Shown in pieces: positions 6,374 through 14,961 of a stretch of DNA of 41,115 nt (position 1 is its first letter; every line of letters begins with the position of its first letter). Where the stretch lies: the NCBI GenBank assembly GCA_964639675.1, contig CAZXEK010000046.1, positions 1-41,115 on the forward strand, in the 5' to 3' direction. The notes under the pieces are model-generated. The model was not told the origin of the DNA. It was given only the letters and a program-made list of their open reading frames with translations, and ran no database searches. This DNA is from JACQCV01 sp964639675. GTDB lineage: Bacteria; Patescibacteriota; Minisyncoccia; Phycocordibacterales; UBA12445. A program made the position numbers and the translations under genes.

Positions 6374-6446
6374 ATTTGATTAATTAAGCCTTATAATATA
6401 AAATTATATCCATAGTAATTAATAAGTTAGTTCATAATTAAAAAAC

Positions 6447-8894
6447 ATGCAAGATATTCAAGATGTTAAGGTTTCTCTCGACGAGGTTTTAGAAACAACG
6501 GAAGAAGAAAAGACCAAGGGGAATCGTTTCTATGGTAAAATGCCGCTAGTTGGTAAGGTTTCCTATGTTGTTTTTTTATTGGGAATTTTATTGGTGCCAC
6601 TTTTTATGCTACCTGCATCCTGGGGTTTCCAGTTAGAATTTACAAAAAAATTGTTGTTTTCTGTTGGGATTTTAACCTCTTTTGGATTGTGGTTAGTCAC
6701 AAAGCTCGAAGATGGCAATATAAGATTTCCTGGCGGGCCAATCTTTTGGGCTAGTTTATCTGTAGCGGCTTCATTCTTAGTTTCCTCGCTCTTATCTCCC
6801 TCAATGGGAAACTCTTTTCTTGGTTTAGGTTATGAAAATGATACTTTTATTTCTATCGTCATCTTCTTCGTGGCGATGTTTTTATCCTCTACCTTTTTTG
6901 AATCTAAAAAGAAGTTTTCTCAGTTTTTCTTCGGATTTATAATATTATCTCTGGTTGTCGGTTTGGTGGAGTTGATTCAGGTGTTTTCTCCTATTAAATT
7001 ATTAAGCGGTGGTGTTTTGGTTAATCTTATTGGTAAGTGGAACGATCTAGGTATCTTTTTCGGTCTATCCCTTTTGTTGTCTTTAGTAGGTCTTGAACTG
7101 TCATTTTTTAGTAGCAGTAGATTAAGGACTGCTCTCTGGCTGTCATTGATCTCATCTGGTTTAATAGTCGCGGTGATAAATTATGACTTAATTTGGGCCA
7201 CTATCGCTCTGTTTGCTCTAATTATCTTTATATATTCCCTTGCTCATACTGGCGTCTTTAGTTTCGAGCGAAAAAACATTAAAGACATAATTTTAAAGCC
7301 ATCTTTCGTCCTTATTGTCATCTCAGTAATCTTTTTCTTCCAGTCTAATAACATGGGTTTGGTTTTGGGGAAATACGGGCTTTACCAGTTAGAGGTTCGG
7401 CCATCTTGGCAGTCGACGGTTGAGGTGGCCAAGGTAGCAATGCAAAAGAGTCGCTTTTTTGGTAGTGGGCCCAATAGTTTCTCTACAGAATGGGCAGCCT
7501 CGAAGCCTGATGCTGTGAATTCTACCGTATTCTGGAATACTGATTTTAATGTTGGCTTTGGTCGCATACCTTCATTCGCCGTTACCCTGGGTCTCTTTGG
7601 TCTGCTCACCTCGGGACTGTTCTTGATCTTCTTGCTTTATTATGGGCTGAGAGCCCTCTTGGCTTCATTTGATGATCTGTCCAACCATTTTATGGTCCTC
7701 GTCTCTTTTGTTGCCACATTTTATCTCTGGTCTTTCTCAATGTTCTATGTAACAGATACTGTTTTATTGGTCTTAACTTTTGTCTTTACCGGCATCTTCC
7801 TGGCCGCCTTAGCTAAGGGCGGTATAATAAAAAACCATGAGTTTTCGTTTTTTGGGAGCCCTAAGTTAAGTTTCGTATCCGTTCTGGTTATAGTTGTTTT
7901 GATCATCTCGACTATTTCTACTGGCTACTTACTATCTAGAAAGTTTGCAGCTCTTTATGATTTTCAACAGGGTCTCTATAGTTTTAACTATTTGGGAAAC
8001 CTAGAACAAGCCGAAGCCTCAGTTAAGAATGCGGTCAGGTTAGACGAACAGGATCTTTATTACAGATCTCTTTCTGAGATTGAACTAATAAAATTAAAAA
8101 ATCTTATTCTCAGTTTGAATAGCCAGCCGAGCACTTCGAAAGAAGCCGCAATTGAGGCCCTGAAGAACAATCTCTCTCTCGCGGCGGGTAGTGCCACAAG
8201 AGCTACTGAAATAAATAGTGCTAACTATTTAAACTGGATGGCTCTCGGTAGGGTTGGGGAGACGGTCATGCCCCTCAGGGAGGTTGTAACTGGATCATAT
8301 GAGTTAGCGTTTAATTCTTATGGCAAGGCGCTACTCTTGAATCCCAAGAGTCCAACTATCTATCTTAGTTTAGCCCAGCTTCAGGTTACTAAGGGCGATC
8401 TTCCTAAGGCTAAGGAGTACATTGCTGAGGCAGTCAAGAGGAAGCCTAATTTTACCGCTGCTTTATTCCTTCTCTCCCAAATTGAAGCAAGCCAGGGCAA
8501 TCTTTCTAATGCTATTAAAAAAGCTGAAGAGGCACTTGTCTTTGCTCCAGATGAGGTTGGGATTCTATTTCAGATTGGTGTTCTAAAGTATATGACTAAG
8601 AACTGGTCTGGCTCGATAGAGGCACTAAAGAGAGCTACCACTATTCAATCAAACTACTCTAATGCTAAGTATTTCTTAGGTCTAAGCTATAGTAAGCTTG
8701 GATCACCATCTAATACTGCTAAGGCCATAGAGGAGTTTAAAGAGATAGCGAAACTGAATCCAGACAACACAGAGGTTCAGACTATTCTTAAGAATTTACG
8801 TGGAGGACGTGGTGCCCTAGAGAGGATCGTTCCTCCTAAAAATGAACCAGAAGAGCCAGAGAAAAGAAGCAAACTACCAGTCAACGAGCGTTAG
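6447..8894 (+). CDS. O-antigen ligase-like membrane protein with C-terminal TPRs
   Basis: A protein of 815 residues. After a charged 30-residue N terminus there are about a dozen hydrophobic helices up to residue 500, with an extracytoplasmic loop near 320-370 carrying SRFFGSGPNSF. A loop of this kind occurs in O-antigen ligase/Wzy-type proteins. From about 505 to 790 the protein is soluble and helical with tetratricopeptide repeats, best seen as AFNSYGKALLLNPKSP, AKEYIAEAVKRKPNF and AIKKAEEALVFAPDE. This architecture (WaaL/Wzy-like plus TPR) is frequent in CPR bacteria. A role in attaching or polymerising surface glycans is inferred, and the acceptor is unknown. The ATG at 6447 follows CATAAT (6433-6438) by 8 nt with no SD, a leaderless-type start. 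murJ follows after 3 nt, so the two are co-transcribed, consistent with envelope assembly. Confidence 0.75.
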   Translation: MQDIQDVKVSLDEVLETTEEEKTKGNRFYGKMPLVGKVSYVVFLLGILLVPLFMLPASWGFQLEFTKKLLFSVGILTSFGLWLVTKLEDGNIRFPGGPIFWASLSVAASFLVSSLLSPSMGNSFLGLGYENDTFISIVIFFVAMFLSSTFFESKKKFSQFFFGFIILSLVVGLVELIQVFSPIKLLSGGVLVNLIGKWNDLGIFFGLSLLLSLVGLELSFFSSSRLRTALWLSLISSGLIVAVINYDLIWATIALFALIIFIYSLAHTGVFSFERKNIKDIILKPSFVLIVISVIFFFQSNNMGLVLGKYGLYQLEVRPSWQSTVEVAKVAMQKSRFFGSGPNSFSTEWAASKPDAVNSTVFWNTDFNVGFGRIPSFAVTLGLFGLLTSGLFLIFLLYYGLRALLASFDDLSNHFMVLVSFVATFYLWSFSMFYVTDTVLLVLTFVFTGIFLAALAKGGIIKNHEFSFFGSPKLSFVSVLVIVVLIISTISTGYLLSRKFAALYDFQQGLYSFNYLGNLEQAEASVKNAVRLDEQDLYYRSLSEIELIKLKNLILSLNSQPSTSKEAAIEALKNNLSLAAGSATRATEINSANYLNWMALGRVGETVMPLREVVTGSYELAFNSYGKALLLNPKSPTIYLSLAQLQVTKGDLPKAKEYIAEAVKRKPNFTAALFLLSQIEASQGNLSNAIKKAEEALVFAPDEVGILFQIGVLKYMTKNWSGSIEALKRATTIQSNYSNAKYFLGLSYSKLGSPSNTAKAIEEFKEIAKLNPDNTEVQTILKNLRGGRGALERIVPPKNEPEEPEKRSKLPVNER

Positions 8895-8897
8895 TCG

Positions 8898-10580
8898 ATG
8901 GTCAAGAAATTTATTGATTTTTTTAGCAAGGAGTTTAGCGGTCTACATCAGGCCGCTTTTCTTCTTGCCGGGTCTTCTTTAGTCTCACAACTCCTGGGTC
9001 TTTTTCGAGATAGACTTTTGGCCCATAACTTCGGGGCTTCGAGCGATCTCGATATTTATTATTCCGCTTTCCGTATACCTGATTTTATTTTTGTTTCTGT
9101 GGGATCATTCTTAGCAATCACCGTACTTATTCCGATTCTAGTAGAAAAAATTGAAAAGGAGTCTACTGAGAATGTTAAGCTTTTTCTCTCCTCTCTGCTG
9201 ACATTTTTTCTGTTTACTATAATTATAGTTAGTATAGTCGTTTATCTTTTAGCCCCATATCTAATTAATCTTGTTGCCCCAGGATTTGACCCTATAGCCA
9301 AGACCAAATTAATCACCTTAACTCGAATTTTGCTTTTGTCGCCATTTTTTTTAGGATTATCAAACCTTTTTGGCGCAGTAACTCAATCTTCTAGGCGCTT
9401 CTTTATCTATGCCCTAAGTCCAGTTCTGTATAATCTGGGAATTATATTGGGGGTGCTCCTTTTCTATCCAATTTTTGGTCTGAATGGTTTAGTTTATGGT
9501 GTTGTTTTGGGCACAGCAACACATTTTCTAGCTCAAGTTCCAATCGTTATTAAAGAGGGCTATCTACCGAGGCTGAATTTTAATTTTTTAAAGAAAGATA
9601 TCCAAAGGGTGATAAAACTTTCTTTACCGAGAACGATTGCTCTTGGTATGAGCCAACTGGCGGTTATGGCACTCGTAGCCAGAGCTTCTTATATGATGAG
9701 TGGCTCAATTTCCGTTTTTAACTTTGCATATAATCTTCAGTCTGTCCCAATGGCCTTGATAGGTATAAGTTATTCGGTAGCAGCTTTTCCGACCATGTCT
9801 AAAATGTTTTCATCTGGGCAGAAGGAACAGTTTGTCTCATATATGACAGAAGCTCTGCGTCATATAATCTTTTGGTCTCTACCTATTGCTACTCTTTTTA
9901 TTGTTCTTCGTGCTCAGATCGTTAGAACAATCCTTGGGTCAGGTAATTTTAATTGGACACATACTAAATTGACCGCGGCCCTTCTGGCTGTTTTTGCCAT
10001 ATCAGTAGTTTGTCAAAGTGTAATCCAGCTTCTTGAGCGGGCTTATTATGCTACTGGTCGGACGCGTCAGCCTGTAATTATCAGGGTTATCTCCTCAATC
10101 GTTATTGTCACATCAGCCTTCTTTTTTATCAACCTTCCTATTTATTATCCTGAAGGAGAAGCTTTTATTAACAGGCTTTTTCGTGTTACAGATGTTCCTG
10201 GGGCCGAGGTTCTTTTTCTTGGTTTAGCCTTTACCATCGGCACATTCCTAAATGCTATTTTACTTTGGGTCTCATTTGAGAGAGATATAAAGATAAAATT
10301 TTCATCGTCGATTACAAAAGCCTTTTTACAATCTTCTCTTTGCTCCCTAGTGTTAGGAATTTCCGCTGAGATCTCACTTCGTGTTTTTAGTAATCTATTG
10401 AATTTAAAAACATTCTGGGGGATATTTTTACAGGGACTTTTTTCTGGTCTGTTTGGAGTTCTTATTGGTACTATATTTTTAATTTTAATTAAAAACGAAG
10501 AAGTTCGTGCCCTTACTGATTCAATCGGCAAGAAGCTATCGGGTAAAAAACCGATGATACCCGGCCCAGAACAGTTGTAA
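8898..10580 (+). CDS. murJ: MurJ/MviN lipid II flippase
   Basis: A 560-residue polytopic protein of the MOP superfamily. The MurJ N terminus is typical: GSSLVSQLLGLFRDRLLA (about 26-43), then FRIPDFIF and a long series of helices, 14 or so in total. It flips the lipid-linked peptidoglycan precursor lipid II to the outer face of the membrane. The Arg residues in LGLFRDR and the FRIPD segment are family hallmarks. The start ATG at 8898 follows the preceding stop by 3 nt with no SD, so translation probably depends on coupling. Normal length. Confidence 0.93.
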   Translation: MVKKFIDFFSKEFSGLHQAAFLLAGSSLVSQLLGLFRDRLLAHNFGASSDLDIYYSAFRIPDFIFVSVGSFLAITVLIPILVEKIEKESTENVKLFLSSLLTFFLFTIIIVSIVVYLLAPYLINLVAPGFDPIAKTKLITLTRILLLSPFFLGLSNLFGAVTQSSRRFFIYALSPVLYNLGIILGVLLFYPIFGLNGLVYGVVLGTATHFLAQVPIVIKEGYLPRLNFNFLKKDIQRVIKLSLPRTIALGMSQLAVMALVARASYMMSGSISVFNFAYNLQSVPMALIGISYSVAAFPTMSKMFSSGQKEQFVSYMTEALRHIIFWSLPIATLFIVLRAQIVRTILGSGNFNWTHTKLTAALLAVFAISVVCQSVIQLLERAYYATGRTRQPVIIRVISSIVIVTSAFFFINLPIYYPEGEAFINRLFRVTDVPGAEVLFLGLAFTIGTFLNAILLWVSFERDIKIKFSSSITKAFLQSSLCSLVLGISAEISLRVFSNLLNLKTFWGIFLQGLFSGLFGVLIGTIFLILIKNEEVRALTDSIGKKLSGKKPMIPGPEQL

Positions 10581-10602
10581 ATGGCCCGTCTTAGTATATT
10601 AT
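10575..10602 (+). promoter_or_regulatory. Probable leaderless promoter of lepA
   Basis: TTGTAA (10575-10580), 16 nt, TATTAT (10597-10602), then 7 nt to the lepA ATG. The -35 overlaps the murJ stop codon. No SD precedes lepA. Confidence 0.5.
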
Positions 10603-10609
10603 TGTTTTT

Positions 10610-12415
10610 ATGTCCGATCTAAATAAAATTAGGAATTTTTCGATCATTGCCCACATCGATCATGGTAAAAGCACGTTATCTGACAGAATGCTCGAGGTTA
10701 CAAAAACGATTGATCAGAGGAAGATGAGAGCACAGGTTCTCGATAGTATGGATTTAGAGCGCGAACGAGGCATAACCATCAAGATGCAGCCAGTTATGAT
10801 GACCCATTTTCTGGACGGCATACCATACACTCTTAATTTAATTGATACTCCTGGACACATAGATTTTTCTTACGAAGTTTCAAGAGCCCTAAGAGCTGTT
10901 GAGGGGGCGCTACTTTTAGTAGATGCTACTCAGGGTGTGCAAGCTCAAACTCTTACTGTCTTGGCCATGGCGCGCGAACTTGGGTTGACAATTATACCAG
11001 TACTTAACAAGGTTGATCTACTAAATTCTCAAGTCGAAGATGTTCGCGAGGAGATCGTGGCGCTTCTTGGTTGTGAAAGAAATTCTATTATTGAAACTTC
11101 TGGTAAGACTGGCTATGGAGTGGAGAGACTTCTTGGGGAAATTATAGCAAAGATTCCGGCACCAAAAGAAGATATCTCTCTGGGTGGAAGTTCTAGGTCT
11201 TTGGTTTTTGATTTTGAATATTCAGCACACAAGGGTATCATTGTTTTTGTTAGGGTGTTTAATGGCAAGATAAAATCAGGTGATAATCTAGTCTTTCTAG
11301 CGTCTAACGAAAGATTTGAAGTAGTCGAAGTTGGTATTTTTTCTCCCGAAAAAAAAATGGTACAAGAGCTTGGGGTGGGGCAGATAGGTTATATTGTAAC
11401 CGGCATTAAAAAGATTGGTAAAACTAAAGTCGGGGATACCATCACTCATTTTAGTAAACAGCTCGGAGCTCTAGTTGGCTATATGGAACCTCGACCGGTC
11501 GTGTGGGCTTCAATCTACCCAGAGAGCCAGAATGATTTTACTCTTTTGCGTCAAGCCCTAGAACGACTCCAATTATCAGACTCCTCATTAACTTACGATG
11601 AAGACCTCTCGACCTCTATTGGGCGAGGTTATAAATGTGGATTTTTGGGGATGCTTCATCTAGAGATTATAACAGAGAGACTAAGAAGAGAGTTTAATTT
11701 AAGCTTGATTATAACTTCTCCGACGGTTAGTTATCTAGTAGAGTATATCCCCTCGGGGAAAAAGGAGATGATACATTCGGCGTCTCTTTTCCCAGATGAT
11801 AGTGTCAAAAAGAAAGTTTCTGAACCCTGGGTCTCTGCAAAGATTATTACACCGCCGGAGTATCTAGGAGAGGTTATGCAAATTTTGCATGAGCATGAGG
11901 TGATTGTTGGATCAACGGAGGTCTTTGGTGACAAGAGGAATGCCCTGGAGATTAAAATGCCGCTTCGAGAATTAATGCGAAACTTTTTTGATAAACTAAA
12001 GAGTGTTTCTTCCGGCTTTGCATCTCTGTCTTACCAGATAGAGGATCTTCGAGAGGCAGATGTTTTAAGGGTCGATGTGCGGATTGGTGGGGAAATATTT
12101 TCTTCTTTTAGTCGGGTTGTATCTAGGCGAGTTATTCAAGAAGAGTGTGACAGAATTGCAGATAAACTAAAGGGTGCCCTACCCAGACAAATGTTTGATT
12201 TTAAAATTCAGATAGAGGCCATGGGTCGAATTGTTTCTTCGCGTTCCGTCTCAGGTATGAAAAAAGATGTGGCCGATTATCTATATGGAGGTGACATAAC
12301 AAGAAAGATGAAGTTAAGGGAAAAACAGAAAAGGGGGAAAAAGAAGATGAAAAATCTAGGCAAAATAAACATCCCGCAAGAAGTTTTCTTAAAAGTTATA
12401 AAATCGGGAGATTAA
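10610..12415 (+). CDS. lepA: Elongation factor 4 (LepA)
   Basis: A 601-residue translational GTPase. The G motifs are intact: AHIDHGKST (14-22), the switch I region ERERGITIK (50-58), DTPGH (79-83) and NKVD (about 133). LepA-specific features include the C-terminal domain with GFLGMLHLEI and the ending VADYLYGGDITRKMKLREKQ. LepA binds ribosomes and is proposed to remodel stalled or mistranslocated complexes or to assist initiation-complex biogenesis. The length matches the family. A leaderless-type promoter overlaps the end of murJ. Confidence 0.97.
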   Translation: MSDLNKIRNFSIIAHIDHGKSTLSDRMLEVTKTIDQRKMRAQVLDSMDLERERGITIKMQPVMMTHFLDGIPYTLNLIDTPGHIDFSYEVSRALRAVEGALLLVDATQGVQAQTLTVLAMARELGLTIIPVLNKVDLLNSQVEDVREEIVALLGCERNSIIETSGKTGYGVERLLGEIIAKIPAPKEDISLGGSSRSLVFDFEYSAHKGIIVFVRVFNGKIKSGDNLVFLASNERFEVVEVGIFSPEKKMVQELGVGQIGYIVTGIKKIGKTKVGDTITHFSKQLGALVGYMEPRPVVWASIYPESQNDFTLLRQALERLQLSDSSLTYDEDLSTSIGRGYKCGFLGMLHLEIITERLRREFNLSLIITSPTVSYLVEYIPSGKKEMIHSASLFPDDSVKKKVSEPWVSAKIITPPEYLGEVMQILHEHEVIVGSTEVFGDKRNALEIKMPLRELMRNFFDKLKSVSSGFASLSYQIEDLREADVLRVDVRIGGEIFSSFSRVVSRRVIQEECDRIADKLKGALPRQMFDFKIQIEAMGRIVSSRSVSGMKKDVADYLYGGDITRKMKLREKQKRGKKKMKNLGKINIPQEVFLKVIKSGD

Positions 12416-12449
12416 TCAGTTAAATTAAACCCGGAATATATAACAGAGT

Positions 12450-12471
12450 CATACTCATAATTATGAGTATG
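12450..12471. repeat. 22-nt perfect palindrome after lepA
   Basis: CATACTCATAA followed directly by its reverse complement. It lies 35 nt past lepA and 44 nt before the -35 of the next gene. No T tract follows at once, although a T-rich stretch comes about 20 nt later. It could be a weak terminator or a protein-binding site. Confidence 0.6.
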
Positions 12472-12515
12472 CAGAGTGATATCCATATCACCTTTATTTT
12501 TTTCTTATTTTCTTT

Positions 12516-12544
12516 TTGAAATAACATTGTGTCTATAATATAAT
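12516..12544 (+). promoter_or_regulatory. Leaderless promoter of the FtsB-like gene
   Basis: TTGAAA (12516-12521), 17 nt, TATAAT (12539-12544), then 6 nt to the GTG start. A second TATAAT overlaps at 12534. Transcription should begin at or next to the start codon. Confidence 0.8.
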
Positions 12545-12550
12545 ACTTTA

Positions 12551-12940
12551 GTGAGAGATTTACAAGAAAGAAAGAGATTGAGGGATATTTTACGTTCTCC
12601 GGTTGTAGCTACGTTGCTTTTTATCGCCCTTCTTTTTCTTCTTGAGGGTAATTATGGTGTTTTTAAAAAGAATCAGTTGGCCAAGGCTGGAAGAGATGAA
12701 TCAGATCAAAGATTAATTTTGTTGAAAAAAAATAGAGATCGCTTAACAGCTTCACTTGAAAAACTTAAAACTGGTAGAGGAGTAGAGGAGGAGCTTCGAG
12801 ACAAGTTTCAAATCACTAAATCTGGAGAGGGAGTTCTCATTGTCGTAGATCAAGAAGAGTTGGAGCAAACGAAAAATAAAGAGGTGGTAAATAGAGTCCA
12901 GGGTCATTGGCAGAAACTTAAATATTTGTTAGGTTTATAA
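12551..12940 (+). CDS. FtsB/DivIC-like septum formation protein
   Basis: A 129-residue bitopic protein with a basic N terminus (RKRLRDILRS), one transmembrane helix (about 18-34, VVATLLFIALLFLLEG) and then a coiled coil (about 45-75, ending EKLKTGRGVEEELRDKF). This is the layout of FtsB/DivIC, which bridges FtsL and FtsQ in the divisome; the RxxxxxxxxGEGVLIV ending is common in CPR homologues. The start is GTG at 12551, fixed by a -10 box only 6 nt upstream. The FtsQ-like gene at 23087 would be its partner. Confidence 0.75.
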   Translation: MRDLQERKRLRDILRSPVVATLLFIALLFLLEGNYGVFKKNQLAKAGRDESDQRLILLKKNRDRLTASLEKLKTGRGVEEELRDKFQITKSGEGVLIVVDQEELEQTKNKEVVNRVQGHWQKLKYLLGL

Positions 12941-12958
12941 TTACCTCGTAATAATTTT

Positions 12959-13032
12959 GCGGGTATGGTTTAGTGGCAGAATGCGACCTTCCCAAGGTTG
13001 AGACCCGAGTTCGATTCTCGGTACCCGCACCA
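12959..13032 (+). tRNA. tRNA-Gly(CCC)
   Basis: A 71-nt tRNA plus encoded CCA (13030-13032). The acceptor stem is GCGGGTA/TACCCGC, discriminator A. The anticodon stem CGACC/GGTTG contains one G-U pair, and loop TTCCCAA gives anticodon CCC. The T arm reads GAGTTCGATTCTC. It is the only one of the four intact tRNAs here whose CCA is encoded. Confidence 0.95.
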
Positions 13033-13065
13033 GTGTTCTTTGTTATGAAAAAGAAGGAGGGTGTT

Positions 13066-13509
13066 GTGGGACAAAAGGGGATACTACAGCCTGAGTACTA
13101 TGGTATTAGACAACCCAAATATTATATTGTTGAAGAGATGATCCCGATGATCGATCAACCGGATCGATCTACCTGCGAGAAGATTTTTGGAGACAATTGT
13201 AAGAATTGGCCACGCGGATATATCGACCACATTCAAGAGGTTATGAATATTGCCGTTTTCCAATATAGGGAGATGCATCGTCGTCGTCCAAACCCCTTCT
13301 CACTTTCCGATTTGCTACGGGTTGTTTTTTTTAGTAATCTTTCGAAGTTGTGTAGGGTGGGGTACAATATCGTGCTTACTCCAGAGCAGGAAACTGGCCC
13401 CCTTGCGACTCTTGCAAACATATGCGATACGATGAGTGTGCACATATGGTTCGACTATCCTATGGAAAAAGATGATCCTTGGTTTGGAGCCAAGCGTAAT
13501 CGGAACTAG
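13066..13509 (+). CDS. Hypothetical protein next to tRNA-Gly
   Basis: I do not recognise this family. The GTG at 13066 is chosen because GGAGG (13056-13060) lies 5 nt upstream; the ATG at 13045 would place that SD inside the gene. The 147-residue product is soluble and contains QPEYYGIRQPKYY near the start, a Trp/Pro-rich middle and a C-terminal WFDYPMEKDDPWFGAK. Four cysteines (in CEKIFGDNC, LCRV and NICD) may or may not bind metal. No promoter is visible in the 33 nt after tRNA-Gly, so it may be read through from the tRNA. It has its own terminator. Alternative start and family are open. Confidence 0.65.
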   Translation: MGQKGILQPEYYGIRQPKYYIVEEMIPMIDQPDRSTCEKIFGDNCKNWPRGYIDHIQEVMNIAVFQYREMHRRRPNPFSLSDLLRVVFFSNLSKLCRVGYNIVLTPEQETGPLATLANICDTMSVHIWFDYPMEKDDPWFGAKRNRN

Positions 13510-13519
13510 GTAATGGATT

Positions 13520-13547
13520 GCCCCGATAATGTTTCGGGGCTTTATTA
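13520..13547 (+). terminator. Terminator before uvrC
   Basis: GCCCCGA / TCGGGGC with a 7-nt loop, then TTTATT. It ends only a few nt before the uvrC ATG. Its core is nearly the same as that of the terminator at 5623. Confidence 0.8.
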
Positions 13548-13550
13548 AAA

Positions 13551-14747
13551 ATGAAAAGTTATAGCAAAAGATTTCCTGATTCTCCAGGAGTATATTTTTT
13601 TAAGCAGGGAAAAACTATTTTATATATTGGCAAGGCGACTTCACTTCGGGATAGAGTGAGAAGTTATTTTAATTTGGAAGTGATTAACTCGAGGGGGCCA
13701 GTTATTGCTAAGATGTTTCAGTTGGCAACTGAAATCTCTTTTAAAAAAACCGACTCTGTGCTAGAGGCAGTTATTTTAGAAGCAGAATTAATAAAGGAGT
13801 ATCAGCCGAGATTTAATTCACGAGAAAAAGACGATAAAAGTTTTTATTATATAGTTATAACAAAAGAAAGTTTCCCAAAAGTCCTCCAGATTCGGGGGCG
13901 AAATTTGCAGATTAGGAGTAGCGATTATGACATTAAGAAACGGTTCGGCCCCTTTCCGTCTGCCACGGAACTAAAAGAGGCACTCCGGACGATAAGGAAG
14001 TTGTTTCCCTTTAGAGATAAGTGCAGATTTAATCAAGGGGGACCCTGTTTTAATTTTCAGGTTGGTTTATGTCCAGGTATTTGTCTCGGTATCATTTCAG
14101 AGAGTGATTATGGAAACCAGATTAAAAATATAGAACTATTTTTATCTGGCAAGAAGAAAGTGGTTATTAAGTTACTAAAAAAAGAGATGGGAGATTTGGC
14201 CACGAGACTGGAATTCGAAGAGGCAGATAAGATTAAACGAAGAATATTTGCCCTAGAGCACATACAAGACGTGAGTCTAATCAAGCGTAAAGTTCCATTA
14301 ATACCCATTTCTAGAATAGAGGCTTATGATGTGGCACACCAGAGTGGAACTAATAATGTTGGCGTTATGATTTGTCTCAAAAATGGCCAGATAGATAGGG
14401 GAGAGTACAGGAAATTTAAAATTCGGGGAGATTCTGGCGCAGATGATTTAAAATCCCTAAAAGAGATTTTAGAAAGGAGATTTAAGCACAGTGAATGGCA
14501 GTATCCAGATATATTAGTTGTTGATGGTGGCAAGTTGCAGTTAAGGGTTGCCAAGGATACGTTAAAAGGACTTGGGTTTAATCTTCCAATTGTTGCGGTT
14601 GTTAAAGACGACCGACATAAGCCTAACTATATTTTGGGCGATATAGGTTTAGTTAAAAAATATGAGTCATCAATTCTTCTAGCCAATTTCGAAGCGCACA
14701 ATTACGCCATCAACCATTTTAGAAAGTTAGCTAATAGGCTTGAATAA
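13551..14747 (+). CDS. uvrC: UvrC, short form without HhH domain
   Basis: A 398-residue UvrC, against about 600 in most bacteria. Present in order: the GIY-YIG nuclease domain for 3' incision (GVYFF 13-17, LYIGKA 24-29), a Cys-containing segment (GGPCFNF, GLCPGICLG), a UVR motif that contacts UvrB (LLKKEMGDLATRLEFEEADK), and the RNase H-like 5' nuclease domain (EAYDVAH, VVDGGK, EAHNYAINHFR). The protein stops right after this domain, so the tandem helix-hairpin-helix DNA-binding module is missing. Such short UvrC proteins occur in CPR bacteria. Both incision centres appear intact. The start is ATG at 13551, immediately after the upstream terminator, with no SD. Confidence 0.93.
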   Translation: MKSYSKRFPDSPGVYFFKQGKTILYIGKATSLRDRVRSYFNLEVINSRGPVIAKMFQLATEISFKKTDSVLEAVILEAELIKEYQPRFNSREKDDKSFYYIVITKESFPKVLQIRGRNLQIRSSDYDIKKRFGPFPSATELKEALRTIRKLFPFRDKCRFNQGGPCFNFQVGLCPGICLGIISESDYGNQIKNIELFLSGKKKVVIKLLKKEMGDLATRLEFEEADKIKRRIFALEHIQDVSLIKRKVPLIPISRIEAYDVAHQSGTNNVGVMICLKNGQIDRGEYRKFKIRGDSGADDLKSLKEILERRFKHSEWQYPDILVVDGGKLQLRVAKDTLKGLGFNLPIVAVVKDDRHKPNYILGDIGLVKKYESSILLANFEAHNYAINHFRKLANRLE

Positions 14748-14791
14748 GATTTTTTTGTGCTCCGCAGCACTGCGTTCGCTTCGCTTACTTG

Positions 14792-14875
14792 TGCCGCGGG
14801 AGAGAGTCGAACTCTCATGAGGTTGCCCCCGATAGATTTTGAGTCTATTGCGTCTACCAATTCCGCCACCGCGGC
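14792..14875 (-). tRNA. tRNA-Leu(CAA)
   Basis: On the minus strand, an 84-nt class II tRNA. The acceptor stem is GCCGCGG/CCGCGGC, discriminator A. The anticodon stem ATAGA/TCTAT with loop CTCAAAA gives anticodon CAA (UUG codons). It has a long variable arm and T loop GTTCGACTC. CCA is not encoded. Confidence 0.94.
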
Positions 14876-14946
14876 AGCACATTAGTAAAATTATCAGACA
14901 TTTATCTAAAAGGCAAACGGGGGTTATTTCAATCTGATTTATTTCA

Positions 14947-14955
14947 TGCTACAAT
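14947..14955 (+). promoter_or_regulatory. Extended -10, leaderless promoter of parB
   Basis: TGCTACAAT (14947-14955) is an extended -10 box, and the parB ATG begins 6 nt later. No good -35 is visible, as is common with extended -10 promoters. Confidence 0.7.
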
Positions 14956-14961
14956 TTTTGT

